Shown in pieces: positions 33,748 to 45,960 of a stretch of DNA of 64,000 bases. How positions within the stretch are numbered: the first letter of the stretch is position 1; each line of letters starts with the position of its first letter. Origin of the DNA: Solen grandis (Eukaryota > Mollusca > Bivalvia > Adapedonta > Solenidae); contig CM037794.1 of NCBI GenBank assembly GCA_021229015.1, positions 40,753,126 to 40,817,125 on the forward strand, written 5' to 3'. The notes under the pieces are model-generated. The model was not told the origin of the DNA. It worked only from the letters and a program-made list of their open reading frames with translations, and did no database searches. A program made the translations under genes and the position numbers.

Positions 33748-36039
33748 GGTGACTTGTTTTGACATATGGGTTTTCTTCTCTTTTACACCACAGACCTCCA
33801 TCAGAATCAGCAAGAAGATATCTATAATCAAGATTATAATCTGTCCATTCAGTTATAAAATAAATAAAGATTATAGTTTAAATTTCGCTCAATGGGGTAA
33901 TTTTAGGTGACAGTGTCTGGCGTCATTGGCCTCAATTTGTGATGACAATTACTTGAGTAAATATCATGTTGGGGACTTTTTTTGTTAGATCGCAGCTGCT
34001 TTGTGTGTCATTCTGGATCAGCTTGTCTGTATGTAAAGACACAGTCTTTAATACTCAACTTTTCCATTGTATCTCAATGGATTTTTTTCCATTTTGGAAG
34101 TTTATGTAATGTGTTGATGTGCATGGAGAAAGAAAAAAAAAACTGCCTTAATATATCAAAACTCCATCTTATTTCTTTGTATTACTAACATTTTGTAGCT
34201 ACTAGCATGGCATATTAGATAATTATGCATAAAGGTGTGAAAATTTAGATCCATACAATTGTTGAGAGAAAAAAATGGAGAAAAATGTATACATCTTTAT
34301 ACAATGCGATCACTCTAATATTTGGGACACTAGTTTTTGGATACCTTGACTTTTGAGAAGATTGATTATTTTTCATGACTCTTAAGTTTTGGGACACTTT
34401 CCAACCATTAAATTTTGACAGGCTCTTCAAGTTTTAGGAAATCTTTTTTCATTTTAAAATTGTTATTTATCTTATGAATATTACAATTTCTGTTATGTTG
34501 GCAGTAATATCAGAGAGGGGTAGAAGAGGGTAGGTTAGTTGTTGGATATTCATGGACATGGCATAGATTGTCAGCCCAGGACAAGCCCTAAAGTCCCATT
34601 TTGCTACCAATGGGTTAGGGTCCCAAGGCTGACTCCCTGTAAATCAAACCCTTTGATTTATGACTGCTGCAGTGTTACACCAATTAGCAAATTAGAGATC
34701 TAGTTGATAATCTAGATAGTAAGTGCTGATAATAGAACAAATAATCTAATACACTTCCCTCTGGTTGGATGATCTGTCAAAATATGATAAAAAATAAAAC
34801 AATTAACAATAATGCAAGTATGTCTTTTTTTATTTTTAATTCATAGGTATGGTTTCAAAGGTATATTTAATTGATATGACCTTCAGATGGATAAATCTAT
34901 TTATCGACTGGGTTACAAATTCACTTGACCCACTGAAGGACAAATACGTGTGTTTGGGACATTAATAGATGGTGTCCCAAAACTGAATGTGATCACATTA
35001 ATACTTGAAAGATTTTTCAGTCGGTAGGTTGATTTATCTCAGACATACCATTCAGGCCTTAGAAAATACATTGCCAACAGTCGCATTATATTGCACAAGT
35101 CTTTACTACTGTCTGGTGTTATCTCTAGATACAAAAAGTATGTCAGGGCCTTGTACAGTGTTGATGACTTGGTTGCATGTTATCATTAGGCATTTCTATA
35201 AATAGGCCAGTCATCATTTTCAAATGATACAGGGATGGGCAGTGCACATCATGGTACAGAGTTCCCGGTGGTAAGAAATACTGCACCTCAATGACAAAGC
35301 ACTCAAAATGACTGTTGGTATTGACATAGAAGTCAGTAGATTATCTTGCATCTTATATTTCAGTGGAAAAGGTATAAATTTCGAAATAGTATTTAGGAAT
35401 ATAACTGAAAAGGAAGTTTTAAGGCATTTACAGTAAATACAATGCAGTTTCATTGTAACATTTTATTTCATGCTTTTGAGTGAATTACTGGAAACAAACA
35501 AAAATTAAATGTGATAATTTCACAGTGACAACTCTCAAAATATAATTTCACTCTTTCCAATAAAAAAAAATAAAATAGTGGAAGATGCAATATTTGTTAT
35601 CTCATGAACTTAGAAAATTATATTCTCACTCGTGGTTATTACTCGTGGTTATGCCACTTGAGATATTACAATTTTTGAAGTCCACTCATAAATATAATAA
35701 CATCTTCCACCAAAAAAAAAAAAAAAATGTCCTTAATAAAATATACCTGCTTCACATAAAGTAAGGTAGGGCGGCAGGGACTATTTAGTAGTCTGCTCAT
35801 TGTTTTGTTGTGTCATGTTTTAAATAAGAGTTCATTATATCTTCTTTCCTTTGATTTTTTCAAATGGGAGTCAAGTGACGCTTGCTATATAAAGAGACAC
35901 ATTTGGAAATATTTGGGGGTCAAAATGGATAGTTTTGTGTGCCATGAGAAAACCTTGAGATTTACTGGGACTATTTTGAACAACAGTTTTATCCCATGAT
36001 TTGCAGGTTGTTTACCAAAACAGTTGATCAGAATGGTGT
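33748..36039. other. Mostly featureless 2.3 kb
   Basis: GTGGAAGATG (35579) and CATCTTCCAC (35702) bound a weak inverted repeat with two ACTCGTGGTTAT copies inside, perhaps an old MITE. No gene recognised; small ORFs lack domains. Confidence 0.5.
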
Positions 36040-36281
36040 TTAACCCTTTCCGTCATAGAGGACACCATGAAAAGACCTATGCGAACAGCATAAAACCAGA
36101 TCAGCCTGTGAGTAACTCGCAGGCTGATCAGGTTTTATGCTGTTCGCTGCTCCTCAGTGGTCTGGAAATGAGGATTTTGTAATTAAATTTGGTAAGGTTT
36201 AACTGTGGTTTTCTGCAGATCAGGCTTTATGTGATACCTATTGAGGGCTTCAAAATGAGTATATATGAGGGAAAGGGTTAA
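36040..36281 (+). mobile_element. MITE-A copy 9
   Basis: Intact, TTAA on both sides, 187 bp before the TIR element at 36469. Confidence 0.85.
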
Positions 36282-36468
36282 GCCATCCTAATGTGATAAA
36301 GTTGCATGCAATAACAACAGGAGATTGCTTTCTTGATCATCTTGAGCATATTAATATCTATATTGTCTATTATGGCAGCACTGGTCCAGATAGCAGTGAG
36401 GTTAAACCGATCACAACCTATTTGAGATGTTAGGGGTAATGATCCTGGACATAAAACAAAAAACATAT

Positions 36469-37221
36469 ACAGTCCATTTGCGATGGTACGAAGTAGCCCT
36501 GGGAAATGCATTTATTTCGTTCCATCGCGTATTTCGTTCCATCGCATCTTTCATATTGATGATTGAGAATCCCTTTATGTATGTGCTCACTCGTTTGTTT
36601 ATGTCGTGTTTTAGTATGTATTGCCGAAAACCATGTACTGTCGTAAAGATTTAGTGTCGTAATATGTTTAGTGTGATTTTGTTTGACTGAATTACTCAGA
36701 TTATTGCTATTAGATAGTCAATGAAATTGTATTTGTAGTAGTCTTAGATTTAAATGTTCGTATTAACATGAAGTAGAATAGAATGACCAGTCAGACCTGG
36801 AGACCAATATTTATACTGCTGCTTATTAAGTTTTGACATAATTCACTCATTAATCTTTGTAACAAACAAACAAACTCGCTTGTAAGCTTCGTGTCAGTTT
36901 GCAACAATCAACGTCACGGATGGTGTGCTAATAGGCTGATTACAGACAATATAATGGCGGACGCGTGTAAGCGACAGGTGTCACTCGGGTAGGTGTGAAA
37001 ACTGACCGACACTTCGTTCGAACGCGTCATTAATCAGTTGTTAATTAGCAAATCGGACCACATACAAACTTTGCTCCAGTGCATCTTTTGTTCCATCCTA
37101 TTCGTTCCATCGTATCTTTTTTACATTGAATAAAGAACAAATATTGCCGGGACCTGGCAATTACTTCGCATTACACCGTCATTTCGCTCCATCGCATTTC
37201 GTTCCATCGTGAATAGACTGT
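36469..37221. mobile_element. 753-bp TIR element with GATGGAACGAA end repeats
   Basis: Ends ACAGTCCATTTGCGATGGTA and the inverted ATCGTGAATAGACTGT. Near both ends a CGATGGAACGAAAT-type motif is repeated (TTTCGTTCCATCGCG in the plus direction). Flanked by ATAT on each side. The middle (about 36880-37050) is GC-richer with CGTCACGGATGG and GAACGCGTCATTAATC. No ORF of note. Confidence 0.6.
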
Positions 37222-37225
37222 ATAT

Positions 37226-38371
37226 ATATAAAAAGCATGATTTTGTAAAATAGTGTATAGGGGAAGGGTGATAAATAATTTTGCTAAAACTTGTGGCCCA
37301 AACCCTTTTTAATAACAAATTCTGAAATAAAATATGTTAAAACTGTTAGTATTCAAATGGTACTCCTGTATGACAGACCCTTGATGTCACCAATAAGGTA
37401 TATATGATGAACACTGTTGATGTTAAACCCAAGTAAACAAATAATCAGGCCGGCTGACATATTTACCATAGATCTTTTTTTTTACACCTGAATTATTAAA
37501 GGTATACAGGGTGCCCTAGAAAGCTGCCTACCTTCCCAAACATGGGGAGTGAGATACACTGTGAACAAACCACCATGTCATTTACCAATAATAGCTAACA
37601 ATCACCCGTATTGTGTCTCACTCAGTACTCCTTTGTGAGAGTTTCTGTAGCTCTTACAGAATTGCTGTCATGTACCTATAGTCAGTTTAATGCACCTTAA
37701 ACTGTTTGGATTAATTTAAGTGGACCTTGAAAAATTATACAGAAGTATGTCAGTTAAAAAAAAAGGTATACTTTGCACGTTTACTTGTTGAGGTATCAGT
37801 CTTGGATCCTTTGTATTTCTTCTATTGTCACCAGTGTTCTGGGTTGTGTAATTGAAGATTGTTTGGTATAAGTGATTGTTGTAGGGATTAATTTGTGATT
37901 GAGACCTGCTGGAACTTAAAGTATATTATCTGTTATTGTGTGGAGAACACAGTTGGCTAATAAGGGAAGCCTTGGGTAGGTTTGTGATATATTTAACAAA
38001 GTGGAATTGGGAGCAGTGTTATGAGGAGTGAGTACACATATCTGACTAATTACTTCATTTGTAGGTTTGTAGGAATGTGAATGTACAGATAAAACCTCTC
38101 TCTCTCTCTCTCTCTGAGAGAGAAGGAAAGAGAGAGGGAGAGAGGGTGAGGAAATGGAGAGGGTGAGAGACATTATATTTGTACTTTTACAACTTTACTT
38201 TTTCAGCAACTTTTTCAGCAAATTTTATTTGCGTAAACAAATACTTAATTTCACGGACATAATTGATATCATTTAACTAATGCGCTGCATTACTGTGGCT
38301 ATAAAATTTCATGCAGACTCATGAGTTGGAAAAAAAAAAAGTATATTATAATGAAACTTAGTTGTTTTTTT
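37226..38371. other. Mostly featureless
   Basis: A possible SINE-2 tail near 37360-37440 and the CT/AG microsatellite at 38097; otherwise nothing. Confidence 0.5.
38097..38170. repeat. CT/AG microsatellite, palindromic
   Basis: (CT)n turning into (AG)n-rich sequence, so the two halves can pair. Confidence 0.8.
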
Positions 38372-39599
38372 AGCTCACCTGAGCACAACGTGCTCATGGT
38401 GAGCTATTGTGATCGCCTTTTGTCCGTCGTCCGTTGTCCGTGCGTGCGTGCGTGCGTGCGTCCGTCCGTCGTCAACAATTTGCTTTAAACAACATCTCCT
38501 CATGAACCGCTGAAGGGATTTTGACCAAACTTCACAGGAATCATCCTTATGATGCCCTCTATCAAAGTTGTACAAATTATTCAGATTGGTTAAAAAAGTA
38601 GGTCACAGGAGCTAAAAATAGATTTTAAAAATGCAAACTTTGAAAATCTTCTTCTGCAAAACTGCAAGGCCTAGAGCTTAGATATTTGGTATGTAGCATC
38701 ATCTTATGGGCCATTACCAAGATTGTACAAATCATAGCCCTACGGTGATAAATGCCCCCGCACCATGGGCACTTGTTTTACATAGAGTTATATAGAAAAA
38801 CCTTAAAAATCTTCTTCTATGAATCCATTAGGCCTAGAGCTTAGATATTTGGTATGTAGCATCATCTTATGGGCCATTACCAAGATTGTTCAAATCATAG
38901 CCCTACGATGATAAATGACCCCGCACCAGGGGTCACTTGTTTTACATAAGTTATATAGGAAAATCTTAAAAAATCTTCTTCTATGAATCCATTAGGCCTA
39001 GAGCTTAGATATTTGGTATGTAGCATCATCTTATGGTTCATTACCAAGATTGTACAAATCATAGCCCTATGGTGATAAATGCCCCGCACCAGGGGTCACT
39101 TGTTTAACATAGAGTTATATAGGAAAATGTTTAAAAATCTTCTTCTATGAATCCATAAGGCCTAGAGATTAGATATTTGGTATGAAGCATCATCTTATGG
39201 TTTATTACCAAGATTGTACAAATCATGACCCTATGGTGATAAATGCCCCCGCACCAGGGGTCACTTGTTTAACATAGAGTTATATAGGAAAATCTTTAAA
39301 AATCTTCTTCTATGAATCCATTAGGCCTAGAGCTTAGATATTTGGTATGTAGCATCATCTAATGGTTCATTATCAAGATTTTCAAAATGGTGGCCCTTTG
39401 GAGATAAATGACCCCGCACTAAGTCTTCTCCTCTGAAACCATAAGGCCCAGTGCTTATATATTTGGTATGTAGTATTGTCAGGGCTAAAATTTTTAAGAT
39501 TGAGTTATATCAGAATTCTTGTCTGTTTAAAAACCTTGTAATCAGTTGTAGCAATGGTACTCAGGTGAGCGATCCAGGGCCATCATGGCCCTCTTGTTT
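38372..39599 (+). mobile_element. Hairpin-ended element, second copy with about 150-bp core
   Basis: 5' AGCTCACCTGAGCACAACGT folding to GTGCTCATGGTGAGC, a (GCGT)n and GTCC-rich tract at 38430-38475, GTCAACAATTTGCTTTAAAC, then about six units with the TAGATATTTGGTATGTAGCA marker, ending CTCAGGTGAGCGATCCAGGG, hairpin and CTCTTGTTT. Nearly collinear with the 21.0-kb copy, so they share a recent source or exchanged sequence. Confidence 0.75.
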
Positions 39600-40459
39600 T
39601 CTCCAAGAATTTTGTAGCTTGGGTGCTTATTTGTTTCACTTTTAAGCTTAATTATTAATAGATTTAAATTAATATTGATTTTGTGTATATGTGAACCAGT
39701 ATGAACCAATATCAGCCTTTGAGTAAGATACCTGCACATTCAGTTTTATTTTTAATCTTTTAAAAGTTTGGTGTTAAACCCATTTCCATACTTTTCAGAT
39801 TTTGTTTACCCAAGTATGACCTGGCTGTTGTATTGTTTATAGCATGTAAATAAATGTATATGACCATCACATAGGGTTAATGATATTTGGAGTCATTAGT
39901 AATTGACCCCATTAAAGGAATATCAGTAATTACTTCAATGATCTGAGTTATAAATGTGGACAGTAAGATTTATATATGAAATGGATATATTGCTAATTAA
40001 GAAACTACAGTGCTTCCTTCATTTGCAGTTTTTCTGTCTGTCTGTCTGTCTGTCATACTTTATCCATCACGCTTCAGCTGGTGACACATGTGTTCCAAAG
40101 AACACTCTTGTTTACAACAGTTTATTATCATTAATGGCAATATTTTCTCTTCTTGCAGAACTTCCCTTTAAAATTTTCTATAAATTGATTTCTTTTTTCA
40201 TCGACTAATGGCCGTCCACTCTGTCGAAACTGTAAGATTTACTCCTCTACAACTGCATAACAACAATTATTATAGTCAATCATTTCAAATGACCCCTTTA
40301 TGTAGATTTTATGACTGCTCATGCATGAAGGGAACCATTATAGAATAGCCTGAAAATTGTTTTCTTGCTGGAATAAAGAAATTGAGAGCCTTTTATGTTT
40401 CCTTTTACAGGTATGTCAACATTGTATCAATATTTATTAATTCATAAATATGGTATTGA
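39600..40459. other. No gene seen
   Basis: AT-rich DNA with the GTGTCACC 3' fragment at 40030-40123. Confidence 0.55.
40030..40123 (+). mobile_element. GTGTCACC element, 3' part
   Basis: (TCTG)n tract, CACGCTTCAGCTGGTGACAC, GTGTTCCAAAGAACAC hairpin and CTCTTGTTT. The 5' hairpin is missing. Confidence 0.6.
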
Positions 40460-40700
40460 TGATAAATTCATGACAGCAGTCAATTCATTGACATTACACA
40501 CTGTGACTGCCACAGTGGACTACTTGTGCCAGTCTGTTCCTTACATTATCCACTTTACTGGAGGGTTACTATGCAGTCAGTCCCAAGCAAGAGAGCTTTT
40601 AAACCAGTGCCATTTTTTACAATTTTGGCATGTCCGGGTCAGTGATCGAAACCCACGATCTTTTGCTCCCGAGGCGGATGGTAAGGTTTTAATGAGCAGT
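40460..40700 (-). mobile_element. SINE-2, reverse
   Basis: Minus strand: CATCCGCCTCGGGAGCAAAA, GTGGGTTTCGATCACTGACC (B box), CCAAAATTGTAAAAAATGGC, GTAACCCTCCAGTAAAGTGG. A 133-codon plus-strand ORF (40395-40796) lies over it and is not a gene. Confidence 0.6.
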
Positions 40701-40798
40701 GAACATTATCAGATTGTAATATTCACAGTATTAATTTTCTTTTATGTGGGTACTTATGTCTGCTGGAAAAAGACATATAGTGTTGCCTCACCATGATA

Positions 40799-41229
40799 AC
40801 AGGCTATAGACAAATGGTATGGTACCACACCCAGTTTTCCTGATAGCGGGTTAACCCTTTCCCTCATATAGACTCATTTTGACGCACTCAGTAGGTATCA
40901 CATAAAACCTGATCTGCAGAAAACCAGTTAAACTTTACCAAATTTAATTACAAAATCCTCATTTCCAGACCTCTGAGGAGCAGCAAACATCATAAAACCT
41001 GATCAGCCTGCGAGTTACTCGCAGGTTGATTTGGTTTTATGCTGTTCGCATAGGTCTTTTCGTGGTGTCCTCTATGAGGGAAAGGGTTAACCAGTATTGG
41101 AATCAGCCTTTCAAGTACAAGAGAGTTAATTTTACCAACCCATATCATTTTTAACAAATTTTGAATGTCACACCCGGAGATTGAAGCCATAATCTCATAG
41201 TTTCAGGGCAGATGTTCTAACCACTTGGA
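40799..41229 (-). mobile_element. SINE-2, reverse, interrupted twice
   Basis: Minus strand: head AGTGGTTAGAACATCTGCCC and GGCTTCAATCTCCGGGTGTG, body TTGTTAAAAATGATATGGGT. MITE-A copy 10 (40851-41090) sits in the body, and SINE-1 (41230-41483) sits at the A box; residual head may follow 41498. Confidence 0.6.
40851..41090 (-). mobile_element. MITE-A copy 10, inserted in a tRNA-SINE
   Basis: TTAA on both sides. The hairpin has more substitutions here. It interrupts the reverse-oriented SINE of 40799-41229. Confidence 0.85.
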
Positions 41230-41483
41230 GGGGCCTCCGTGGCCGAGAGGGTAAAGTCGCTGACTTTAACACTCACTCAGCCCCTCACCGCGTGGGTTCG
41301 AATCCCGGCTAGGTCATTCGGATATTCATGTGAGGAAGCCTTCCAGCTGGCTTGCGGTAGGTCGGTGGTTCTACCCGGATGCCTCCGTGCATTCGGGGTC
41401 TTCCTCCACCTGTAATTAGCTGGACGTCGCCATATGACTGAAATACTGTCGAGGCAACGGTAAACTCAAATAATCAAGTCTAG
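41230..41483 (+). mobile_element. SINE-1 subfamily with a different tRNA-like head, 14-bp target-site duplication
   Basis: Head GGCCTCCGTGGCCGAGAGGG and GTGGGTTCGAATCCCGGCTA differ from other SINE-1 copies, while the body and tail are the same. TCTAACCACTTGGA flanks it (41216-41229 and 41484-41497). The target is the tRNA-like head of an older reverse-oriented SINE-2. Confidence 0.88.
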
Positions 41484-41497
41484 TCTAACCACTTGGA

Positions 41498-42170
41498 AAT
41501 ATTAATGGGAACCGGTAGGGACCGGTAGAAGATAAGGCCACACACACACACACACACACTGATCTGTTTAGATACTGACTACATCGGTCATTGCCTTAAA
41601 CCTTCTTGTCAGTGTAATGTACTAGTTCAAGGTCTCGTTGTCCCTATATCAGTTAAATGTGACTCAAATTGTGCCATGTCATATCTTTATAGCATTCTAC
41701 TAAAGTATGTCATCAATGATCCTTTCATTTCTTGTAGAAAACAGGTTTCAGCACGACTGAAATAAATAATCCTTTATTGGTTAAGAACAACAAAATAATC
41801 TTGCATATATTCTAGTTGGTATTAGGATTATCTCTTTGTGGGTTAATAATAGTACACACAAATAATCTGAGCGTAACTTTCTTTTTAATAGATTATGTCA
41901 GATTAACATCAGTATTGTGACTGAAAATTATGTCTACACATGTCAGTGCTGTTGTTATTGTTGTTTTTTGATGTTTACTGTTGCCATAGCTGTAGTTTAA
42001 TAATTACCTTACAATGGAAACAGTGGTGTCAAACTGCATGGTCATGTGACTGACATATCAAGAAATGTACTCATGACATGTTATCAGATCAGTTCTCACT
42101 ATCCTTAACTGTGGGACAAGCAGACATGTATCTGACCTGCAATACCATAATTATCTATAGAATAGCATGG
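41498..42170. other. No recognisable feature
   Basis: Only the (CA)n run at 41537 stands out. Confidence 0.6.
41537..41560. repeat. (CA)n microsatellite
   Basis: ACACACACACACACACACAC-type run in otherwise unremarkable DNA. Confidence 0.85.
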
Positions 42171-42390
42171 GTGTCGGGATGGCGTAGTGGTTAACACATT
42201 AGCCTTCCACCAGTCCAACCCTGGTTCAATCCTAGGTCAGTCCAATGGTGGGTGTAAAAGGAAATATAGTTGACTCTTTGGAAACTTGGGTTTTCTCCAG
42301 TTTCCTCCCACAACATGCAAAGACCATGTGAATGTCACCATCAGCGCAAGAAGAAGATTATCAGCACTGCTCTCTCATTTACATATATGA
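42171..42390 (+). mobile_element. SINE-3, tRNA-derived
   Basis: Head GTCGGGATGGCGTAGTGGTT (A box) and CCCTGGTTCAATCCTAGGTC (B box), then TTCTCCAGTTTCCTCCCACA. A third head/body combination. A reverse relic of its body seems present near 10655-10720. Confidence 0.55.
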
Positions 42391-43452
42391 CTACTAATTA
42401 ATTCATAATAATACCTCCAAGTTGGAATCCTGTTGTTCCAACATGCTGCACCTCATCACATTCTTATTTTTAAATGATAAAATAAACATTTTTCTTGAGT
42501 CAAGGTGATGTTGCAGGGCACTCATCACCTTCAGTCGTAGTTCAAGTTTGTGGTATAAACAAGAAAAAGATGGGCTGTTTGAAATCATTACCTAGGGGGT
42601 ACCTGCTTGATACTATATCTTCGTTGATCAATTTCTTATCAGTGTGAAGGTCTGGATTCTAAAGGTGTGTTGACTCTTTTTTTGTTTGCCTTTTGACTTG
42701 ATGTATTGACATTTTGTGTTTAGTGTATATAGAATTAATATTAATAGGAAATTTGTATACACTCAATACTAGCTTGGCAGCAATCGCCGTCTGTATGAAT
42801 TCAAGAGGTCATATAAAAATTTTTTCATAGGTTCACATGAGATACACACTCTTTATGTTCTATATAATCATGTAGGTTACCTTTTTGTATACTTCTGTTG
42901 TTATTACAAACAGATTTTGAATGATTTTTAATGTGTAATTAATTTAATCTATGTGAGTCACTGAAATAAAAATTGCCTGGATGTTATTATCTTGTACTGA
43001 AGGAAGAGGTATCAAAGTTTTTATGATGCTCTTCTTTTTTTTTTGATGTGGAGCCATCATTTTCTAAGGAACCACTGGATGGATTTTGATGAAACTTGAA
43101 ATTGGTACTTACAGGGATCATAATTATGCTGATGCATGTGCAAATTAGTCATGGTTAGTGTAATAGCACATGTGAATCTCAATAACAAGTGCAAAACTAT
43201 GGTAAATTCATATCGATAAAATAGCAGTTGTTATAATTTTGCGCCAAGTCTTTGATGCACAAAATTTGTTCATTCAAAACTGTTTTAAAATGTACATGTA
43301 GTAGAATCAGTGAAAGAATGCACAAAAGGAGAGATCCAGGGTCTGCATGTTTTATGAAAGGTTATGTAACATATGACCATCATTGATAGAGTGCTGCATA
43401 TAATGATGCTCTTTGTTAAGACTAGTCAAACTTACATCAGAGTATATGCCCC
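42391..43452. other. Mostly featureless
   Basis: A scrap resembling a hairpin-ended element core (GGATTTTGATGAAACTTGA) lies near 43080-43100. Confidence 0.5.
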
Positions 43453-43694
43453 TTAACTCTTTCCCTCATATAGACTCATTTTAATGCCCTCAATAGGTAC
43501 CACATAAAGCCTGATCTGCAGAAAACCACAGTTAAACCTTACCAAATTTAATTACAAAATCCTCATTTCCAGACCACTGAGGAGCAGCGAACATCATAAA
43601 ACCTGATCAGCCTGCGAGTTACTCGCAGGCTGATGTGGTTTTATGCTGTTCGCATAGGTCTTTTCATGGTGTCCTCTATGAGGGAAAGGGTTAA
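43453..43694 (-). mobile_element. MITE-A copy 11
   Basis: TTAA on both sides; left TIR reads CTCTTTCCC. Confidence 0.85.
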
Positions 43695-43947
43695 TGAGTA
43701 AAAATGCAAACACAGGCACAAACACACACAAAATGTATCCAGAACTGTTAATTTTGTAAGAAACCAATGATTGCTTTGATGAAAATTCAATTAAACCTGC
43801 TTTGTTAGCAATAAGCAGGTCATTTAGAGATTATCATTGACAAAGAATTTTATTTTAACTAGCTGTGTGTATTACCTCTTATCAATACCCATTTATGGAT
43901 GCATGGTCACCCAATGCAATTTTCTGTAATTGTAAAAAAAGATTGGG

Positions 43948-44294
43948 CAGGGGTTTTCTTAAGTGGACGCCCGCTTGCCCGTACCGGGTTAAAATCACCA
44001 TGGGCAAGTGATTTTTCCAAGGAGATAGCCCGTTGGGCAAGTTTATTTTCGTAAATGAAATTTTTCGTTTTTTTTTTATATTTTCTACATTATATAGGGG
44101 GTGAGTTGCTTGCAAATTGTGTTTTACACATGTTAACTAAAATTCATCTTAATACTACACATATTTAGTTTTAAACATTAACAAACACTAAATAACTTAA
44201 AGATTGGACAAGCTGTTTTCAATAGGGGCAAGTAGATGTTCAAAGTAACTTGGCCCCTGGGTAAGTGAAAGTCAAATCCTTAAGGAAACCCCTG
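43948..44294 (+). mobile_element. 347-bp hAT-like MITE with TTGGG duplication
   Basis: Ends CAGGGGTTTTCTTAAG and CTTAAGGAAACCCCTG, flanked by TTGGG at 43943-43947 and 44295-44299. The interior has several GGGCAAGT motifs near both ends. CAGGG ends suggest hAT; a 5-bp duplication is short for that group. Confidence 0.6.
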
Positions 44295-44404
44295 TTGGGT
44301 GGTTTCTCCATCACAGTCAATACTCAGAAGTTTATTAAACTATAGTTATATACAATTATAAAACCTATGTATAGGATTCCTTTTTCTGTTTGTAATTCAC
44401 TCTT

Positions 44405-44790
44405 TGAACAAGCTCTCACTTTACAGACATAGGACTGGTGAAGTTGACATGTTGCAGCCTGTGTCATGTGTACAAGCTCTCACTTCACAGACATAGGACT
44501 TGTGAAGTTGACATGTTGCAGACTGTGTCACGTGTACAAGCTCTCACTTCACAGACATAGGACTCGTGAAGTTGACATGTTGCAGCCTGTGTCATGTGTA
44601 CAAGCTTCACTTCACAGACATAGGACTGGTGAAGTTGACATGTTGCAGACTATGTCACGTGTACAAGCTTCACTTCACAGACATAGGACTTGTGAAGTTG
44701 ACATGTTGCAGACTATGTCATGTACAAGCTCTCACTTCACAGACATAGGACTTGTGAAGTTGACATGTTGCAGACTGTGTCACATGGTAC
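44405..44790. repeat. 64-bp tandem repeat, six units
   Basis: AGCTCTCACTTCACAGACAT, AGGACTTGTGAAGTTGACAT and GTTGCAGACTGTGTCACGTG recur at 44411, 44475, 44539, 44603, 44666 and 44727. Two units lack CT. The 130-codon ORF through it (44466-44858) is repeat-derived. Confidence 0.9.
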
Positions 44791-45885
44791 AGCAAGCACC
44801 TGCTTCGGGAATACTGTATTCTAAATTAAACCAGCATTTCCCAGAAGTGCATTTATGAAAAGCAAGAAATATTTTTAAAAAAGATACTCGGCAGTGGTAA
44901 CCAGCTTGATGATTAGTGTCTGAATGGTTTAACATGTAATAGATTTTGTTGTTGGTTTAATAGTTGTGTAATACCTGTGTCAGTGCAGCTCAGATCCAAA
45001 TAATTTGTACAATCTTAGTAGACACTTACAGCCTTAAAACATATGCGCATCAGACTTTGTTTCGTGGGCTACAAAGAGAAACCGAATGTTACATTTTTGT
45101 TGAATATACAATCTGTCAGGGTTGAACAATCTTTTTTTTGGCATTCTACTCTCTCAGTTTACCTTAAAAAGGTGCAGTGTCTTACTATTCGGGACAAATC
45201 GTTCGCAGGGGAAGAAAACTTCCAATTTGAAACAAACAGAGATCTAAAGAACTTGCAACTCTTTCTTTTCTTCTGACTAATTTTACAATGACCTATGGGA
45301 ATTTACAAAGTATATATTAACCAATGAAAAGCCTAATTTTATTCGGCTTCATTACTGTGTTTTCACAGGAAGTCAAGGTTAAAATAATGGCCTAACAGCC
45401 AAAAAAGTGTTTTTAGTGCAAATTATGACTTACACTTTCTGAGTTGATTTGTCCAGAAACAATGATCAGACATCACAAACATAATCAAGGGAGAGTAGAA
45501 AAAACTTCTGTTATTTCTGCTGATCAACTATGAACAAGTTGCTTTACAGAATACAGATTTGTTGGTTCACATGTCTTGCAGGAATCTCTCCTAATTGGAA
45601 AACCTAAATATAGCTCAGCTTCTAATCACTATCTAATCCTGAAAAATGATATGATTTCATTTGATTATGAAAGTTGAAACTTATTGGAAACACTGCATGG
45701 TCATAATCATATCAAATTACTTAATTATCTGACCAGTAATTTGAGGAATCCGAGTCAAAAGATGGAATTACCAACATGAGTTGTATACAAAAACAGATGT
45801 TCAAGGTATTGAAAAAAGAAATAATTATGAAAAATAATAATTATCTTTCATCTTGTATAATATCTATTGAATATGATATTCTATT
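44791..45885. other. No recognisable feature
   Basis: A 77-codon ORF (45043-45276) has no recognised domain. Confidence 0.55.
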
Positions 45886-45960
45886 GTGTCACCAGCATCA
45901 CACTTGTCTGTACCATTTCAGCAGGGGACACATGTATTCCAAAGAACACTCAAGATTGTG
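45886..45960 (+). mobile_element. GTGTCACC element, short degraded copy
   Basis: TGTGTCACCAGCATCACACT, TTTCAGCAGGGGACACATGT and TATTCCAAAGAACACTCAAG; internally deleted. Confidence 0.45.

Noticed and set aside
40395..40796. 133-codon plus-strand ORF
   Set aside because: It covers a reverse-oriented SINE-2 with recognisable tRNA boxes; no protein domain.
44466..44858. 130-codon ORF with repeated HRHRTXEVDMLQ segments
   Set aside because: Direct translation of the 64-bp tandem repeat; length differences between units break the frame.
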